Assembly (NCBI GenBank): GCA_024685285.1
Contig: JAIKVZ010000046.1
Coordinates: 1 to 50,968, forward strand
DNA length: 50,968 nucleotides
DNA from: Bacteroidales bacterium
GTDB taxonomy: Bacteria; Bacteroidota; Bacteroidia; Bacteroidales; P3
Direction of reading: 5' to 3'
Below the pieces are notes generated by a model that was not told where the DNA came from, did not search any database, and saw nothing but the letters and a program-made list of their open reading frames with translations. Of the stretch, positions 8,753 to 17,446 are shown piece by piece. The position numbers were made by a program, and so were the translations under genes. How positions within the stretch are numbered: the first letter of the stretch is position 1; every line of letters starts with the position of its first letter.

Positions 8753-9601
8753 ATGACAAAACACATCGGAGCACACGTAAGTGCCAGCGGCGGCGTGTGC
8801 AACGCCATCCTCAACGCCGAATCCATCGGGGCCGACGCATTCGCCCTCTTCACCCGCAACCAGCGCAGATGGGTGAGCAAACCCCTTGAGCCGGCCGAGG
8901 TGGCGGCTTTCCGCTCGCTGTTGGCCGAGCGCGGTTTCAGCCCCGACTATGTGCTGCCGCACGACAGCTACCTCATCAACCTCGGCTCGCCCGACCCCGA
9001 CACACTGGCAAAGAGCCGAGCCGCCTTCCTCGACGAGATGCAGCGGGCTCAGCAACTTGGGCTGAAGCTGATGAACTTCCACCCCGGTTCGCACCTCGGC
9101 AAGATTGGCGAGAAGGAGTGCTTAGACCAAATTGCCGCCGAGATCAACCGAGCGCTGGCGCAGACCAAGGGCGTTACCGCCGTTATTGAGAACACGGCAG
9201 GGCAGGGGAGCAACCTCGGGTGGCGTTTTGAACACATAGCACGTATCATCGAGGGCGTGGACGACAAGGAGCGGGTAGGTGTCTGCATCGACACCTGTCA
9301 CACCCTTGCCGCCGGCTACGACATCTCGACCGAGATGGGCTACCAGTTCTGTTTCGACGAGTTTGAGCGTGTGGTGGGCTTCAAATATCTGCGAGCCATC
9401 CATCTCAACGACAGCAAGAAAGGTGTTGGCAGCCATGTCGACCGTCATGAGAGTCTCGGCCTCGGAACCATGGGTAGCGACTTCTTTGTACGCTTCATGA
9501 ACGACCCCCGCTTCGACTCAATGCCCATTATCCTCGAAACTCCCGATCCGACCCGCTGGGCCGACGAGATCAAGTGGCTCCGCAGCCTTGAAAAGAGATA
9601 A
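8753..9601 (+). CDS. nfo: Endonuclease IV (AP endonuclease)
   Basis: Cleaves DNA 5' of abasic sites in base-excision repair, using a trinuclear zinc centre. The AP-endonuclease-2 TIM barrel is complete in 282 residues. It starts at [12 protein letters not shown], and the zinc-ligand segments are visible in order: [53 protein letters not shown] and ILETPDP. Own promoter at 8720-8727. The DUF2461 gene follows 12 bases after the stop, so the two are probably one transcript. Confidence 0.95.
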   Translation: MTKHIGAHVSASGGVCNAILNAESIGADAFALFTRNQRRWVSKPLEPAEVAAFRSLLAERGFSPDYVLPHDSYLINLGSPDPDTLAKSRAAFLDEMQRAQQLGLKLMNFHPGSHLGKIGEKECLDQIAAEINRALAQTKGVTAVIENTAGQGSNLGWRFEHIARIIEGVDDKERVGVCIDTCHTLAAGYDISTEMGYQFCFDEFERVVGFKYLRAIHLNDSKKGVGSHVDRHESLGLGTMGSDFFVRFMNDPRFDSMPIILETPDPTRWADEIKWLRSLEKR

Positions 9602-9613
9602 CATTATTATAGT

Positions 9614-10306
9614 ATGAAATCAATCCATCCCGATACACTGCCCTTCCTCAAAGAGCTGGCAGCCAACAACAACCGCGAGTGGTTCAACGACCATAAGCCG
9701 CACTGGCTAGAAATCAAGGAGGCCTTCGAAGCCTTCACACAGGACCTTATCGATGCCATGGTTCCGCTCGACAGCTCCCTCGACGGCCTCAGTGCCAAGC
9801 AATGCGTCTACCGTATTTATCGCGACACACGCTTCTCGGCCGACAAGACGCCCTACAAAACCCATGTAGCCTGCTACCTACCCTCATTCGGCAACAAAAA
9901 CAGCGGCCCCGGCTACTATTTCCAGATAGGTGTTGACGAAGCTTTCGGCCTCAAGGGCATCTGCAACACTGGCGGCGGAATATTCATGCCTTCGCCCGAA
10001 GCCTTGGCCGCCATTCGTCAGGAGATATTCTATTGCACAGACGAATTCATTGCCATCATGGCCGAGCCTAACTACAAAAAATACTATGGCGACACTTTCT
10101 TCACCTCCAAGGTGCTGAGCCGTGTGCCCAAAGGCTATCCGTCGGATTGGGAGCACGCCCATCTGCTGCTCTACAAGGACTACTGCACCGCCTATACCAT
10201 ACCCGAGCGCTTCATAGCCTCGCCTCAGCTGGCCGACGAGGTGTTCAAGGCTTGGCGAGCCTCGGTGCCGCTCAACCGCTTCCTGATAAGGGCAATGTTT
10301 GACTGA
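9614..10306 (+). CDS. DUF2461 family protein (TIGR02453-like)
   Basis: A 230-residue soluble protein of the DUF2461 family, whose function is not established. Recognisable family segments are FLKELAANNNREWFNDHK near the N terminus, the central VYRIYRDTRFSADKTPYKTH, YYFQIGVDEAFGLKGICN in the middle and LSRVPKGYPSDWEHAHLL towards the C terminus. No signal peptide or membrane segment is seen. It follows nfo by 12 bases and is followed by rnpB with its own promoter. Confidence 0.85.
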   Translation: MKSIHPDTLPFLKELAANNNREWFNDHKPHWLEIKEAFEAFTQDLIDAMVPLDSSLDGLSAKQCVYRIYRDTRFSADKTPYKTHVACYLPSFGNKNSGPGYYFQIGVDEAFGLKGICNTGGGIFMPSPEALAAIRQEIFYCTDEFIAIMAEPNYKKYYGDTFFTSKVLSRVPKGYPSDWEHAHLLLYKDYCTAYTIPERFIASPQLADEVFKAWRASVPLNRFLIRAMFD

Positions 10307-10408
10307 AGTGTAGCTGGCGGACATTTTCGGACGGAAGTCTATCGCATTGAACCATACCGCTTTGGGTAAAAAATAACGGAGCAGGTGTTCAAATCCAATT
10401 TTTTTGTG

Positions 10409-10416
10409 TAACTTTG
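10409..10416 (+). promoter_or_regulatory. Promoter -7 box of rnpB
   Basis: TAACTTTG followed by CAGG, with an upstream T-rich tract; the RNA is expected to begin about 6-8 bases further on, near 10423. Confidence 0.7.
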
Positions 10417-10431
10417 CAGGCCGAAAATGTA

Positions 10432-10845
10432 GCTGAGAGCAGAAAGCGGCAGCGGTTCCATCGCCGGGCTGGCAACAGCCGGGAGGAAAGTCCGGGCAAC
10501 ACGGGCCACCATACTTCCTAACGGGAAGGGGCCGGCAACACAGGGGCAACCCACCGGTCACAGCAAGTGCCACAGAAACCAGACCGCCGGCCACCGCAAG
10601 TGGCAGGCAAGGGTGAAACCGCGAGGCAAGAGCTCACGACCGAGCGCAGCGATGCGCCGGATGGTAAACCTTATGGGTTGAAAGACCAAATATATCGGCC
10701 GCATGTAGGGCTGGCCCGCCCGATGGCCGAGGGGTAGGTCGATAGAGGCCGTCGGCGACGGCGGTCGTAGATAAATGATGGAACGCAGCCTACTAAGGCT
10801 GCCGACAGAACCCGGCTTACACGCTGCCACTTTCGGCTGTCAGCA
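10432..10845 (+). ncRNA. rnpB: RNase P RNA, bacterial type A
   Basis: The catalytic RNA of RNase P, which matures tRNA 5' ends. Universally conserved core elements are present: GAGGAAAGTCCGGGC near the 5' side (about 10482-10496), GCAAGGGTGAAACCG in the middle, and ACAGAACCCGGCTTAC near the 3' side (10805-10820). The P1 helix can be drawn between GAAAG/GGCAGC at 10442-10453 and GCTGCC/CTTTC ending at 10834. An outer GCTGA (10432-10436) matches TCAGC (10840-10844). The ends are estimated from these pairings. No U-tract terminator is seen after it. Confidence 0.96.
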
Positions 10846-10880
10846 ACACATCTTCGCAACAACAAACACAAACGCACCAA

Positions 10881-11918
10881 GTGAAACGTACAACCCTCAT
10901 AACCGCCCTCTTGTTGTCTGCCATCCTGTTGGCAGGCTGCTCCGGACAGTACCGTGCAGTTTCTCATGCAGCCCTGCTCGACTGGCACGAGGCTCAGACC
11001 TACCAGAACCTTAGGCAGCTGGCCGAAGCCTACGCCCTGACCATCAACGCCGCCGAGAAAGCCGACACCATCCACCCGGGTCTGCTGGCCGACTATGGCG
11101 TGGCCATGGCCATGTTGGGCGAGGAAGAGGAGGCCAACCGTGCCTTCAACCGCGAAATAAGCGCTTTCCCGCAGTCGCGCACCTACGTCGAAGCCCTCAA
11201 ACGCCGCTATGTGCCCGATTTTATTAACGACCACAGCGTCGGCAACGCCGACACTATCGACCTCACAGTGCTGCGAAATATTGTGCTCGACAGCATTACG
11301 GCCGAGCGTGTAGTGCCCCATGCCGGCCGCATTATAGATAGCACCGACACTGTGCGCATTTCAGCCCAGACCCCGACCGACTCAGTGCAGGCCGAGGTGC
11401 GCCTCACCGCCAACCAAAAGCGAGAGCGGCTAGCTGCAGAGCAGGCCGAAGCCGAGCGCATAAAACGCGAGCAAGCCGAAACAAAGGCGCAGGCAAAGCT
11501 TGATCGCGAAAAGGCAAAAAAGGAGGCCGACAATCTAAAGAAACAGCAGAAGAAAGACAAGGACAAGGCTCGCAAGGCCGAGCAGAAACGTCGCGACAAG
11601 GAGCGCAAACAGCTCCAACAACAACGCGAAAAAGAGCGTCAAGCCGCTGCCAAAGCCAAAGAAGAGCAGAAACAGGCCGCCGCCAAGGCCAAGGAGCGTC
11701 AGCGCAAAGAAGCCGCTGAGGCCAAAGAAGCAGAAAAACGTGCAGCCGACGAGGTTCGCAGGGCACAGCAGAAAGCACAGAAACAAGCCGAACAGGAAGC
11801 CGCAAAGGCTCAGAGAGAGGCCGAAAAAGAGGCCAAAGCCGCCGAGAAACGCGCCGCCGACGAAGCTCGCAAGGCTCAGAAAGAGGCCGCCAAACAACAG
11901 CAAACCAAGCAGCAATGA
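10881..11918 (+). CDS. DUF4810-like lipoprotein with long Lys/Glu/Ala coiled-coil tail
   Basis: Residues 1-20 are a lipoprotein signal (LLLSAILLAGC). Residues about 25-110 resemble the DUF4810 lipoprotein, including the TPR-like end (LLADYGVAMAMLGEEEEANRA, FPQSRTYVEALKRRY). DUF4810 is normally a protein of about 120 residues encoded between a CsgG-like and a DUF799 (GNA1162) lipoprotein, and the DUF799 gene does follow here with a 4-base ATGA overlap. From about residue 170 to 345 the protein is a nearly pure Lys/Glu/Ala/Gln/Arg tract (AKERQRKEAAEAKEAEKRAA-type), expected to form a long coiled coil. Such a tail is not typical of the family. The role is unknown; an envelope complex with the DUF799 protein is inferred. 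Confidence 0.72.
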   Translation: MKRTTLITALLLSAILLAGCSGQYRAVSHAALLDWHEAQTYQNLRQLAEAYALTINAAEKADTIHPGLLADYGVAMAMLGEEEEANRAFNREISAFPQSRTYVEALKRRYVPDFINDHSVGNADTIDLTVLRNIVLDSITAERVVPHAGRIIDSTDTVRISAQTPTDSVQAEVRLTANQKRERLAAEQAEAERIKREQAETKAQAKLDREKAKKEADNLKKQQKKDKDKARKAEQKRRDKERKQLQQQREKERQAAAKAKEEQKQAAAKAKERQRKEAAEAKEAEKRAADEVRRAQQKAQKQAEQEAAKAQREAEKEAKAAEKRAADEARKAQKEAAKQQQTKQQ

Positions 11919-12718
11919 AACCGCAGACACTCATAACAGCGCTGGCGGCCCTGCTCGCCATAAACCTCACGGGTTGCAAAACTACCCAGAAAACGGCCTT
12001 CTACGAAGATATCTACAAGGAGCAAACCGCTACCATATACGTGGCCCCGCTCAACGATCTCTCGGCACGCAACGCCGAGCGCGAACTGAACGACAAAAAC
12101 CACAACGCCTCGCTCAACACTGCGGCCAAGTACCTCTATATCAGTGCCTCGACGCCGTTAATCACCAGCGGCTACTACGTTATACCGCCATTGGCCTCGG
12201 CACAGATTGCCGCCGCCGAGCAGCGTACCCGCAAAGAGCTTATGACAGGCAAGATTGACGACTACGCCACCCGCTACGGGATCGACGCCGTGCTATTCAC
12301 CACCATCCACGGCTGGCGTGAAACCTCGTGCCAGTGGACCCTCTTTGCCGAATACGTGCTGCGCTCGACAAAAAGCAACGACGAGCTCATGCATGTGTGG
12401 GTCGAAGCCTCGAAACTGCTGCCCACCGACCATCGTGGCAACCCTCTGCCGCTTAAAGCCGACCAGGATTTTGCCGACCAGTGGGACTGTGATCTCGCCA
12501 CAGCACAGCGTTGCCGTCTGGCCGAAATACTCAACCAGTTTGTGCTCAACGACTTGCCGCTCGGCAACCGTAGCCGGCAGTACAATGAAGACCGCTACAT
12601 ACCGTCGCGCTCAACCGAGTATATCAAGCTTATGGTAGACCGCGACGGCACCCTCGAGATGAAGCGCATCTCGTTGGAGCAATTCGAAGAGGATTGCTTT
12701 TTGCAAGACGAAAAGTAA
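11915..12718 (+). CDS. DUF799 / GNA1162-family lipoprotein
   Basis: A 267-residue protein with a lipoprotein signal (LITALAALLAINLTGC). Family-like segments include IYVAPLNDLSARNAERELN (an early beta strand and loop), the central SGYYVIPPLA and YGIDAVLFTTIHGW. In Proteobacteria this family forms an operon with DUF4810 and a CsgG-type outer-membrane lipoprotein and is thought to act at the outer membrane. The DUF4810-like partner overlaps it upstream, but no CsgG gene is adjacent. It ends convergently with mltG, separated by a G-rich repeat. Annotation rests on these segments and on gene order. Confidence 0.72.
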   Translation: MKPQTLITALAALLAINLTGCKTTQKTAFYEDIYKEQTATIYVAPLNDLSARNAERELNDKNHNASLNTAAKYLYISASTPLITSGYYVIPPLASAQIAAAEQRTRKELMTGKIDDYATRYGIDAVLFTTIHGWRETSCQWTLFAEYVLRSTKSNDELMHVWVEASKLLPTDHRGNPLPLKADQDFADQWDCDLATAQRCRLAEILNQFVLNDLPLGNRSRQYNEDRYIPSRSTEYIKLMVDRDGTLEMKRISLEQFEEDCFLQDEK

Positions 12719-12762
12719 AGCCTTGAAAATTAACACTTTAAATAATTATATATAACCCGCTG

Positions 12763-12828
12763 TATATCAGTGGCTTAGATGGGTTAGGTTCGGGTTAAGG
12801 TCGGGTTGACATCGGGTAGGGGTCGGAG
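12763..12828 (+). repeat. G-rich dispersed repeat, copy 2
   Basis: Units GGTTAGGTTC (12782-12791), GGGTTAAGGTC, GGGTTGACATC, GGGTAGGGGTC (to 12824), GGAG, preceded by TATATCAGT...TTAGATG as in copy 1. Same strand as copy 1. It lies between the stop codons of two convergent genes (12718 and 12901). The remainder of this 182-base gap is AT-rich and shows no other feature. Confidence 0.9.
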
Positions 12829-12900
12829 TTATATGCCCGGATTGCGTCCCTGTCCCGATGATTTACCGTCTATAGCCTATATTATAGGTAGTTATGTGGC

Positions 12901-13878
12901 TTATTTAATGCCTCGTTGGTTCAATGCCCGGTGGAACTTGGCCGCGTTGGTCTGGTGCTCTGCCAGGGTTGAGGCGAAACGGTGGGTGCCGTCCATTTCG
13001 GGCGAGGCGCAGAAATAGAGGTAGTTGGTCTTGGGTGCATTGAGCACGGCGTCGACAGAAGCATCGGATGGCAGGCATATTGGCGCTGGTGGCAGACCGG
13101 CGTGGAGGTAGGTGTTGAATGGCGACTCGGTGGCAAGGTGCCTGTTGAGGATGCGGCGCAGGGCAAAATCGCCTACGGCGTACTTGACCGTTGGGTCGGC
13201 CTGCAGGGGCATACCGCGTTCCAGACGGTTGATGTAGACGCTGGCAATTAGGGGCTTTTCGGCTGCGTTGTTGGTCTCTTCCTCTACGATTGAAGCGAGT
13301 ATGATTATGTTTTCAAGGCTGTAGTCGTAGCGGCCGTGTTCGATTAAGTCGGCCCGCAGTTCGCCGCCAGGCCCTATGGCTTTGTTCCAAAATTGGGCAT
13401 ATTCTTTCTCCATACGCTCCATAAAGGCCTCGGGAGTTACGGTCCAGTAGAATTCGTAGGTGTTTGGGCGGACGAGGTAGAAGCTGTCGATGGTGACATT
13501 GAAACCGTTGCACATCAGCTTTTTGTCGAGGTATTCGTTTAGCTGTTGCGGAGTGCGGAATTTGCCTATGGTGAGGCGGAGAGGGTCTTGCTGGCCGTTG
13601 CGCAGTTTGTGTGCAAGGTTGACTTCGCGCATATTTGCGTCGATGACGTAGCTGCCTGGGCGCACATGGCTGTCGAGTTTTAGGGCGTGGGCAATGAGTC
13701 TGAATGTCGGTGAGGCGTCAATACTGTCGCACAGGGCCTCGTATGTAGTGCCTTCGGGAATGTAAATCCGCACGGCCTCGCTGTTGGCGGTGCGCTGCAT
13801 TGCGACGCATAGCACGCCTCCTGCTCCCAGGACTGCTGCGGCGATGACCGCAAGTGCAATTGCTGTTGTGCGTTTCAT
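12901..13878 (-). CDS. mltG: Endolytic murein transglycosylase MltG (YceG-like)
   Basis: Cuts nascent peptidoglycan strands at the outer face of the inner membrane and is thought to end glycan synthesis. The N-terminal TM anchor is ALAVIAAAVLGAGGVLCVA. A LysM-like region follows (YIPEGTTYEALCDSI), then the YceG catalytic domain with the glutamate in ILASIVEEETN, the INRLERGMPLQADPTVKYA motif and NTYLHAGLPPAPICLPSD. 325 residues is usual. It is the last gene of the topA-to-mltG run, 3 bases after the acetyltransferase stop. Confidence 0.93.
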   Translation of the reverse strand: MKRTTAIALAVIAAAVLGAGGVLCVAMQRTANSEAVRIYIPEGTTYEALCDSIDASPTFRLIAHALKLDSHVRPGSYVIDANMREVNLAHKLRNGQQDPLRLTIGKFRTPQQLNEYLDKKLMCNGFNVTIDSFYLVRPNTYEFYWTVTPEAFMERMEKEYAQFWNKAIGPGGELRADLIEHGRYDYSLENIIILASIVEEETNNAAEKPLIASVYINRLERGMPLQADPTVKYAVGDFALRRILNRHLATESPFNTYLHAGLPPAPICLPSDASVDAVLNAPKTNYLYFCASPEMDGTHRFASTLAEHQTNAAKFHRALNQRGIK

Positions 13879-13881
13879 GGT

Positions 13882-14265
13882 TTAGAGCATTTTTTGAAGT
13901 CTTAGGACATCTATCCATTTGTCCCCGATTTCGACCCATTCTTGCATCTGGCCGCAGATTTTATATCCACATTTTTTGAACAGTGCTGTGCTGGCGGTGT
14001 TGACCACGGCCACGTCGCAGTATAGTTGATGTAGGGCGTACACCTCGCTGCACAACCTCTCCAATTCGGCTATCATTGCTGTAGCATAGCCTTTGTGACG
14101 ATGATCGGTGGCCACCGCAACACCAATGGCGGCGCGGCGGTTGAGAGGATCGTAGGCGTAGAGTTCGACGGTGCCCACGGGTTCAGTGTCGACAGGGGTG
14201 GGGTAGGCGTAGAAAGTTATAGAGCCCGACGAGAGCGAGGCTCCGGGTAGAGATTTAAGTGTCAT
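13882..14265 (-). CDS. GNAT-family acetyltransferase, N-terminally short
   Basis: A 127-residue protein with the core of a SpeG/RimJ-like acetyltransferase: PVGTVELYAYDPLNRRAAIGVAV, the acetyl-CoA loop DHRHKGYATAMIAEL (motif A) and ASTALFKKCGYKICG (motif B). Relatives have about 50 more N-terminal residues forming the first strand and two helices, absent here; residues 1-30 do not resemble that part. It starts 4 bases after the recG stop and ends 3 bases before mltG, so it is retained within a compact operon. Whether the short form is active is unclear; the substrate is unknown. Confidence 0.75.
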   Translation of the reverse strand: MTLKSLPGASLSSGSITFYAYPTPVDTEPVGTVELYAYDPLNRRAAIGVAVATDHRHKGYATAMIAELERLCSEVYALHQLYCDVAVVNTASTALFKKCGYKICGQMQEWVEIGDKWIDVLRLQKML

Positions 14266-14269
14266 GACG

Positions 14270-16360
14270 TTAACTTATCTTTTCCCAGCTTGGTTTGGCG
14301 GCTTGCTGGCGTATATATTTGAGCAATAGTGCGTTGTCTGGACTTCTGAGTTCAGGGTCGGCCTCCAATATGGCGGTCACGCTTTGCCGGGTGGTGGCCA
14401 CCAAGGGCTCGTCGTCCACAATGTCGGCCACCTTTAGGTTCAAAATACCGCTTTGCTGCAAGCCCTGTATGTCGCCAGGGCCGCGCAGGCGCAGGTCGGC
14501 TTCGGCAATGCGGAAACCGTCGGTAGTGGCGCACATGGTGCTTATTCGCTCAGCAGCGTTTTTGGCCAGACGGTCTTTGGTCATGAGAATGCAATACGAC
14601 TGTCCGCCGCCGCGTCCTACACGGCCCCGCAACTGGTGCAACTGACTCAGCCCGAAACGCTCGGCGTTCTCGATAACCATCACCGTGGCGTTGGGCACAT
14701 CGACGCCGACCTCTATAACGGTGGTGGAGACCATGATGTTGGTCTCGCCCCGTTTGAAACGCTCCATCTCGTAGCTCTTGGCCTCGGCCGGCATTTTGCC
14801 GTGAACGATTGAGAGTTGGTATTTAGGTTGTGGAAATGAACGCGAGATACTTTCGTATCCGTCCATGAGGTCCTTTAGGTCGAGCGATTCCGACTCGTTA
14901 ATGAGTGGGTAGACTACATAAACCTGCCTGCCTGCAGCAATCTGCTTGCGCATGAAATCGAACACCAACAGGCGTTTGGCATCGGTTGCGTGCATCGTTT
15001 TGATTGGTTGACGGCCGGGAGGTAGCTCGTCTATTACCGAGCACTCCAAGTCGCCGTAGAGTGTCATGGCCAATGTGCGCGGTATTGGTGTGGCGGTCAT
15101 CACCAAGATGTGTGGTGCTATGCTGTTTTTTGCCCATAGTTTGGCTCGTTGCTGCACCCCGAAGCGATGCTGCTCGTCAATAACTACCAATCCTAACTGG
15201 TTGAATGTCACAGAGTCCTCTATGAGTGCGTGGGTGCCTATAAGTATGTCTATATGGCCTTCGGCAAGGTTACGTTTGATGGTTCTTTTCTCGACGGGAC
15301 GCAGTGAGCCGGTGAGTAGTGCCACGTTTATTCCGAGTCCGTCGAGCATCTTGGTAAAAGTATTGTAATGCTGTGTAGCCAATATCTCGGTGGGAGCCAT
15401 TAGGCATGATTGGCAGCCATTGTCGAGGGCAATCAGCATTGTCATTAGAGCAACGAGGGTTTTACCACTACCCACATCGCCTTGCAGCAAACGGTTCATT
15501 TGGCGACCGGTACGCATATCGGCACGTATCTCCTTTATTACTCGTTTCTGGGCGTCGGTTAGAGTGAAAGGTATTTTTTCGGCAAAGAAGCGGTTGAAGT
15601 TGTCGCCAACGGTCTGGAACACTAACCCCGACGAATGCAGGTTGCGAGCGGTGCGACGGTACTGGTAGTTGAGTTGCAGGAAGAACAATTCATCGAACTT
15701 TTGTCGTTCTATGGCCTGGCTTAAGGCTTGTGGCGATGTTGGGAAGTGTATGTTGTGGAGCGACTGATTGCGTGGCATGAGGCCGTGGCGTGCAATCACA
15801 TATTGCGGCAGTGTCTCAGGTATGGTGTCGCCAATTTGTTTTAGCAAAGTGTCGACCAAGCGGCTTATGGCTTTGGTGTTTAGTCCTGCGGCCTTGAGTT
15901 TCTCGGTGGTAGAGTAGACAGGTGTGTAGTTGTGGTGGTCATCGCTGTATGAGTAAGGTTCGATTTCAGGGTGGGTAATTTGCCACATACCGTTGTATTG
16001 CGACGGGGTACCCATCACTAAATACTCCACATTTGGTTTCAGTTTCTCGCGTATCCATTTTACCCCTTGAAACCACACGAGTTCTATGCTTCCGCTTCCG
16101 TCGTATAGGTCGACGGTAAGCCGCTCGCTGCGAAGAGAGGTTTTGACGGTATGCATATTGCGCACAATGCCCTTGAATACTGCAAAAGAGGTGTCGTTAT
16201 CGATTTGGTCAACACGGGTGATTGAGGAACGGTCGACGTACCTGAAAGGGAAAAGCATGAGCAAGTCGGCATAGGTGTATATGGATAGTTCTTTGCCGAG
16301 CAGTGCCGCACGCTGTGGGCCGACACCTTTCAAATATGATATTTCGGTGTCAAGAGTCAT
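14270..16360 (-). CDS. recG: ATP-dependent DNA helicase RecG
   Basis: Branch-migrating helicase that remodels stalled forks and recombination intermediates. At 696 residues it has the N-terminal wedge/OB-fold part (about 1-250), then helicase motifs: Walker A GDVGSGKT (about 291-298), Walker B with the RecG-type VVIDEQHRFGVQQR, TATPIPRTLA, VSTTVIEVGVDVP and QLRGRVGRG. The start overlaps the end of coaD by 11 bases, which suggests translational coupling. Confidence 0.96.
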   Translation of the reverse strand: MTLDTEISYLKGVGPQRAALLGKELSIYTYADLLMLFPFRYVDRSSITRVDQIDNDTSFAVFKGIVRNMHTVKTSLRSERLTVDLYDGSGSIELVWFQGVKWIREKLKPNVEYLVMGTPSQYNGMWQITHPEIEPYSYSDDHHNYTPVYSTTEKLKAAGLNTKAISRLVDTLLKQIGDTIPETLPQYVIARHGLMPRNQSLHNIHFPTSPQALSQAIERQKFDELFFLQLNYQYRRTARNLHSSGLVFQTVGDNFNRFFAEKIPFTLTDAQKRVIKEIRADMRTGRQMNRLLQGDVGSGKTLVALMTMLIALDNGCQSCLMAPTEILATQHYNTFTKMLDGLGINVALLTGSLRPVEKRTIKRNLAEGHIDILIGTHALIEDSVTFNQLGLVVIDEQHRFGVQQRAKLWAKNSIAPHILVMTATPIPRTLAMTLYGDLECSVIDELPPGRQPIKTMHATDAKRLLVFDFMRKQIAAGRQVYVVYPLINESESLDLKDLMDGYESISRSFPQPKYQLSIVHGKMPAEAKSYEMERFKRGETNIMVSTTVIEVGVDVPNATVMVIENAERFGLSQLHQLRGRVGRGGGQSYCILMTKDRLAKNAAERISTMCATTDGFRIAEADLRLRGPGDIQGLQQSGILNLKVADIVDDEPLVATTRQSVTAILEADPELRSPDNALLLKYIRQQAAKPSWEKIS

Positions 16361-16766
16361 GGCTAAGCTGTTCGCGCAGGAGGGTGGAGGAGATGTCTCG
16401 GTGCTCGTCGTCAGCCAGTAAAAGTACTGTTTCTATCGAAGAATCGAGCTTGTGGTTGACGGCGGAGATCGTTTGCTCATAGTCCAAGTCGGCCGATGTG
16501 CGTATTCCTCTAACAATACATGTAGCACCAAGTTGATGGCAGATGTCGATAGTCATGCCACTGTAAGATGTAACCTCGACTTGTGGAATGTCGGCAAAAA
16601 TATCTCTGATGCGCGCAACACGCTCTTCTGGACTAAACAAATAGTGCTTGTCGGTGTTAACGCCGACAGCTATGACCAACTGGTCGAAAAGCCGTAGAGC
16701 ACGTCGTGCAATGGCCTCGTGACCTGGAGTGAATGGGTCGAATGAACCTGGAAAGAGTGCTTTCAT
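16350..16766 (-). CDS. coaD: Phosphopantetheine adenylyltransferase
   Basis: Transfers AMP to 4'-phosphopantetheine, the penultimate step of coenzyme A synthesis. Diagnostic segments: GSFDPFTPGH (7-16), RGIRTSADLDYE and ISSTLLRE near the end. At 138 residues it is shorter than the usual 150-165. The C-terminal helix that normally follows the ISS-x-x-RE motif is nearly absent, because the frame stops where recG begins. The start ATG overlaps the stop of the upstream outer-membrane protein gene by 4 bases. Confidence 0.92.
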   Translation of the reverse strand: MKALFPGSFDPFTPGHEAIARRALRLFDQLVIAVGVNTDKHYLFSPEERVARIRDIFADIPQVEVTSYSGMTIDICHQLGATCIVRGIRTSADLDYEQTISAVNHKLDSSIETVLLLADDEHRDISSTLLREQLSHDS

Positions 16767-17446
16767 TTCCTATTGCGTTTACGTTTGTAAGTAGGTTCAT
16801 CGCCGAACTGCCATAATAACCTCAATGTTACAGAATTGTTGTAACAGTTGTTGGTCCATTTCTGGGTTTCAATAGTTGTGACGCGCTCTGTAAAGAGCCA
16901 GTCTTTTTTGATAGGAAACACAGAATACTGCCATTTTAATCCAATCTCAAGTCTGCGCCACACTTTAAAGCGGAGTTCGGCGGCTATTGCTATGTCATTT
17001 TTGAGGAATGCCATATTGGATGTGTCGGGGTAGAGGTATGAGTATCTTATTTCTTCATGCGGTTGCTGTACCAAACGACCGTAGACTGGCCCAAGTCCTA
17101 TCATCATATTGCCAATAGGGTCGCGGTAGAATATTGTTACCGGAATGTCGATGTAGTCAAGTGGCAGATATATGTTGTACTTGAAGTTGTTTGGGTTTAT
17201 TGTGTTATTAAATGCCCCGCGGCGGGTATAGTCAATCTCTGTTGTTAGCAGCCAGTTGCCATATTTGTCTACTGTGGTGACGGCGCCGATGCCAAAATGC
17301 CACCCAATGTTGTCGAAGCCTCGTAGTTCATCGCCTTCAATCTGCGACACAGTTGCCCCAGCGCTCACGAATGTTCGTATCTGTTGTGCGTTTGAGGATA
17401 GGCACAGTAACAGGGAAATTATGACTGTTGTGAAGTGTTTTTTCAT
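16763..17446 (-). CDS. Outer-membrane beta-barrel protein (porin/PorT-like)
   Basis: A 227-residue protein with a signal peptide (TTVIISLLLCLSSNAQ) followed by alternating amphipathic strands (IRTFVSAGATVSQIEGDELR, GWHFGIGAVTTVDKYGNWLL, MMIGLGPVYGRL, LRFKVWRRLEIGLKWQYSVF). The pattern fits a small Bacteroidetes outer-membrane barrel of the 'PorT family/OMP_b-brl' kind. The C terminus is basic (KRKRNRK) rather than the aromatic end common in barrels. It overlaps both neighbours by 4 bases. Substrate or partner unknown. Confidence 0.65.
   Translation of the reverse strand: MKKHFTTVIISLLLCLSSNAQQIRTFVSAGATVSQIEGDELRGFDNIGWHFGIGAVTTVDKYGNWLLTTEIDYTRRGAFNNTINPNNFKYNIYLPLDYIDIPVTIFYRDPIGNMMIGLGPVYGRLVQQPHEEIRYSYLYPDTSNMAFLKNDIAIAAELRFKVWRRLEIGLKWQYSVFPIKKDWLFTERVTTIETQKWTNNCYNNSVTLRLLWQFGDEPTYKRKRNRK

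Noticed and set aside
11400-11918. Frameshift or assembly artefact in the Lys/Glu/Ala tract
   Set aside because: The frame is open to the end, the heptad-like composition is consistent, and the ATGA overlap with the next gene is intact.
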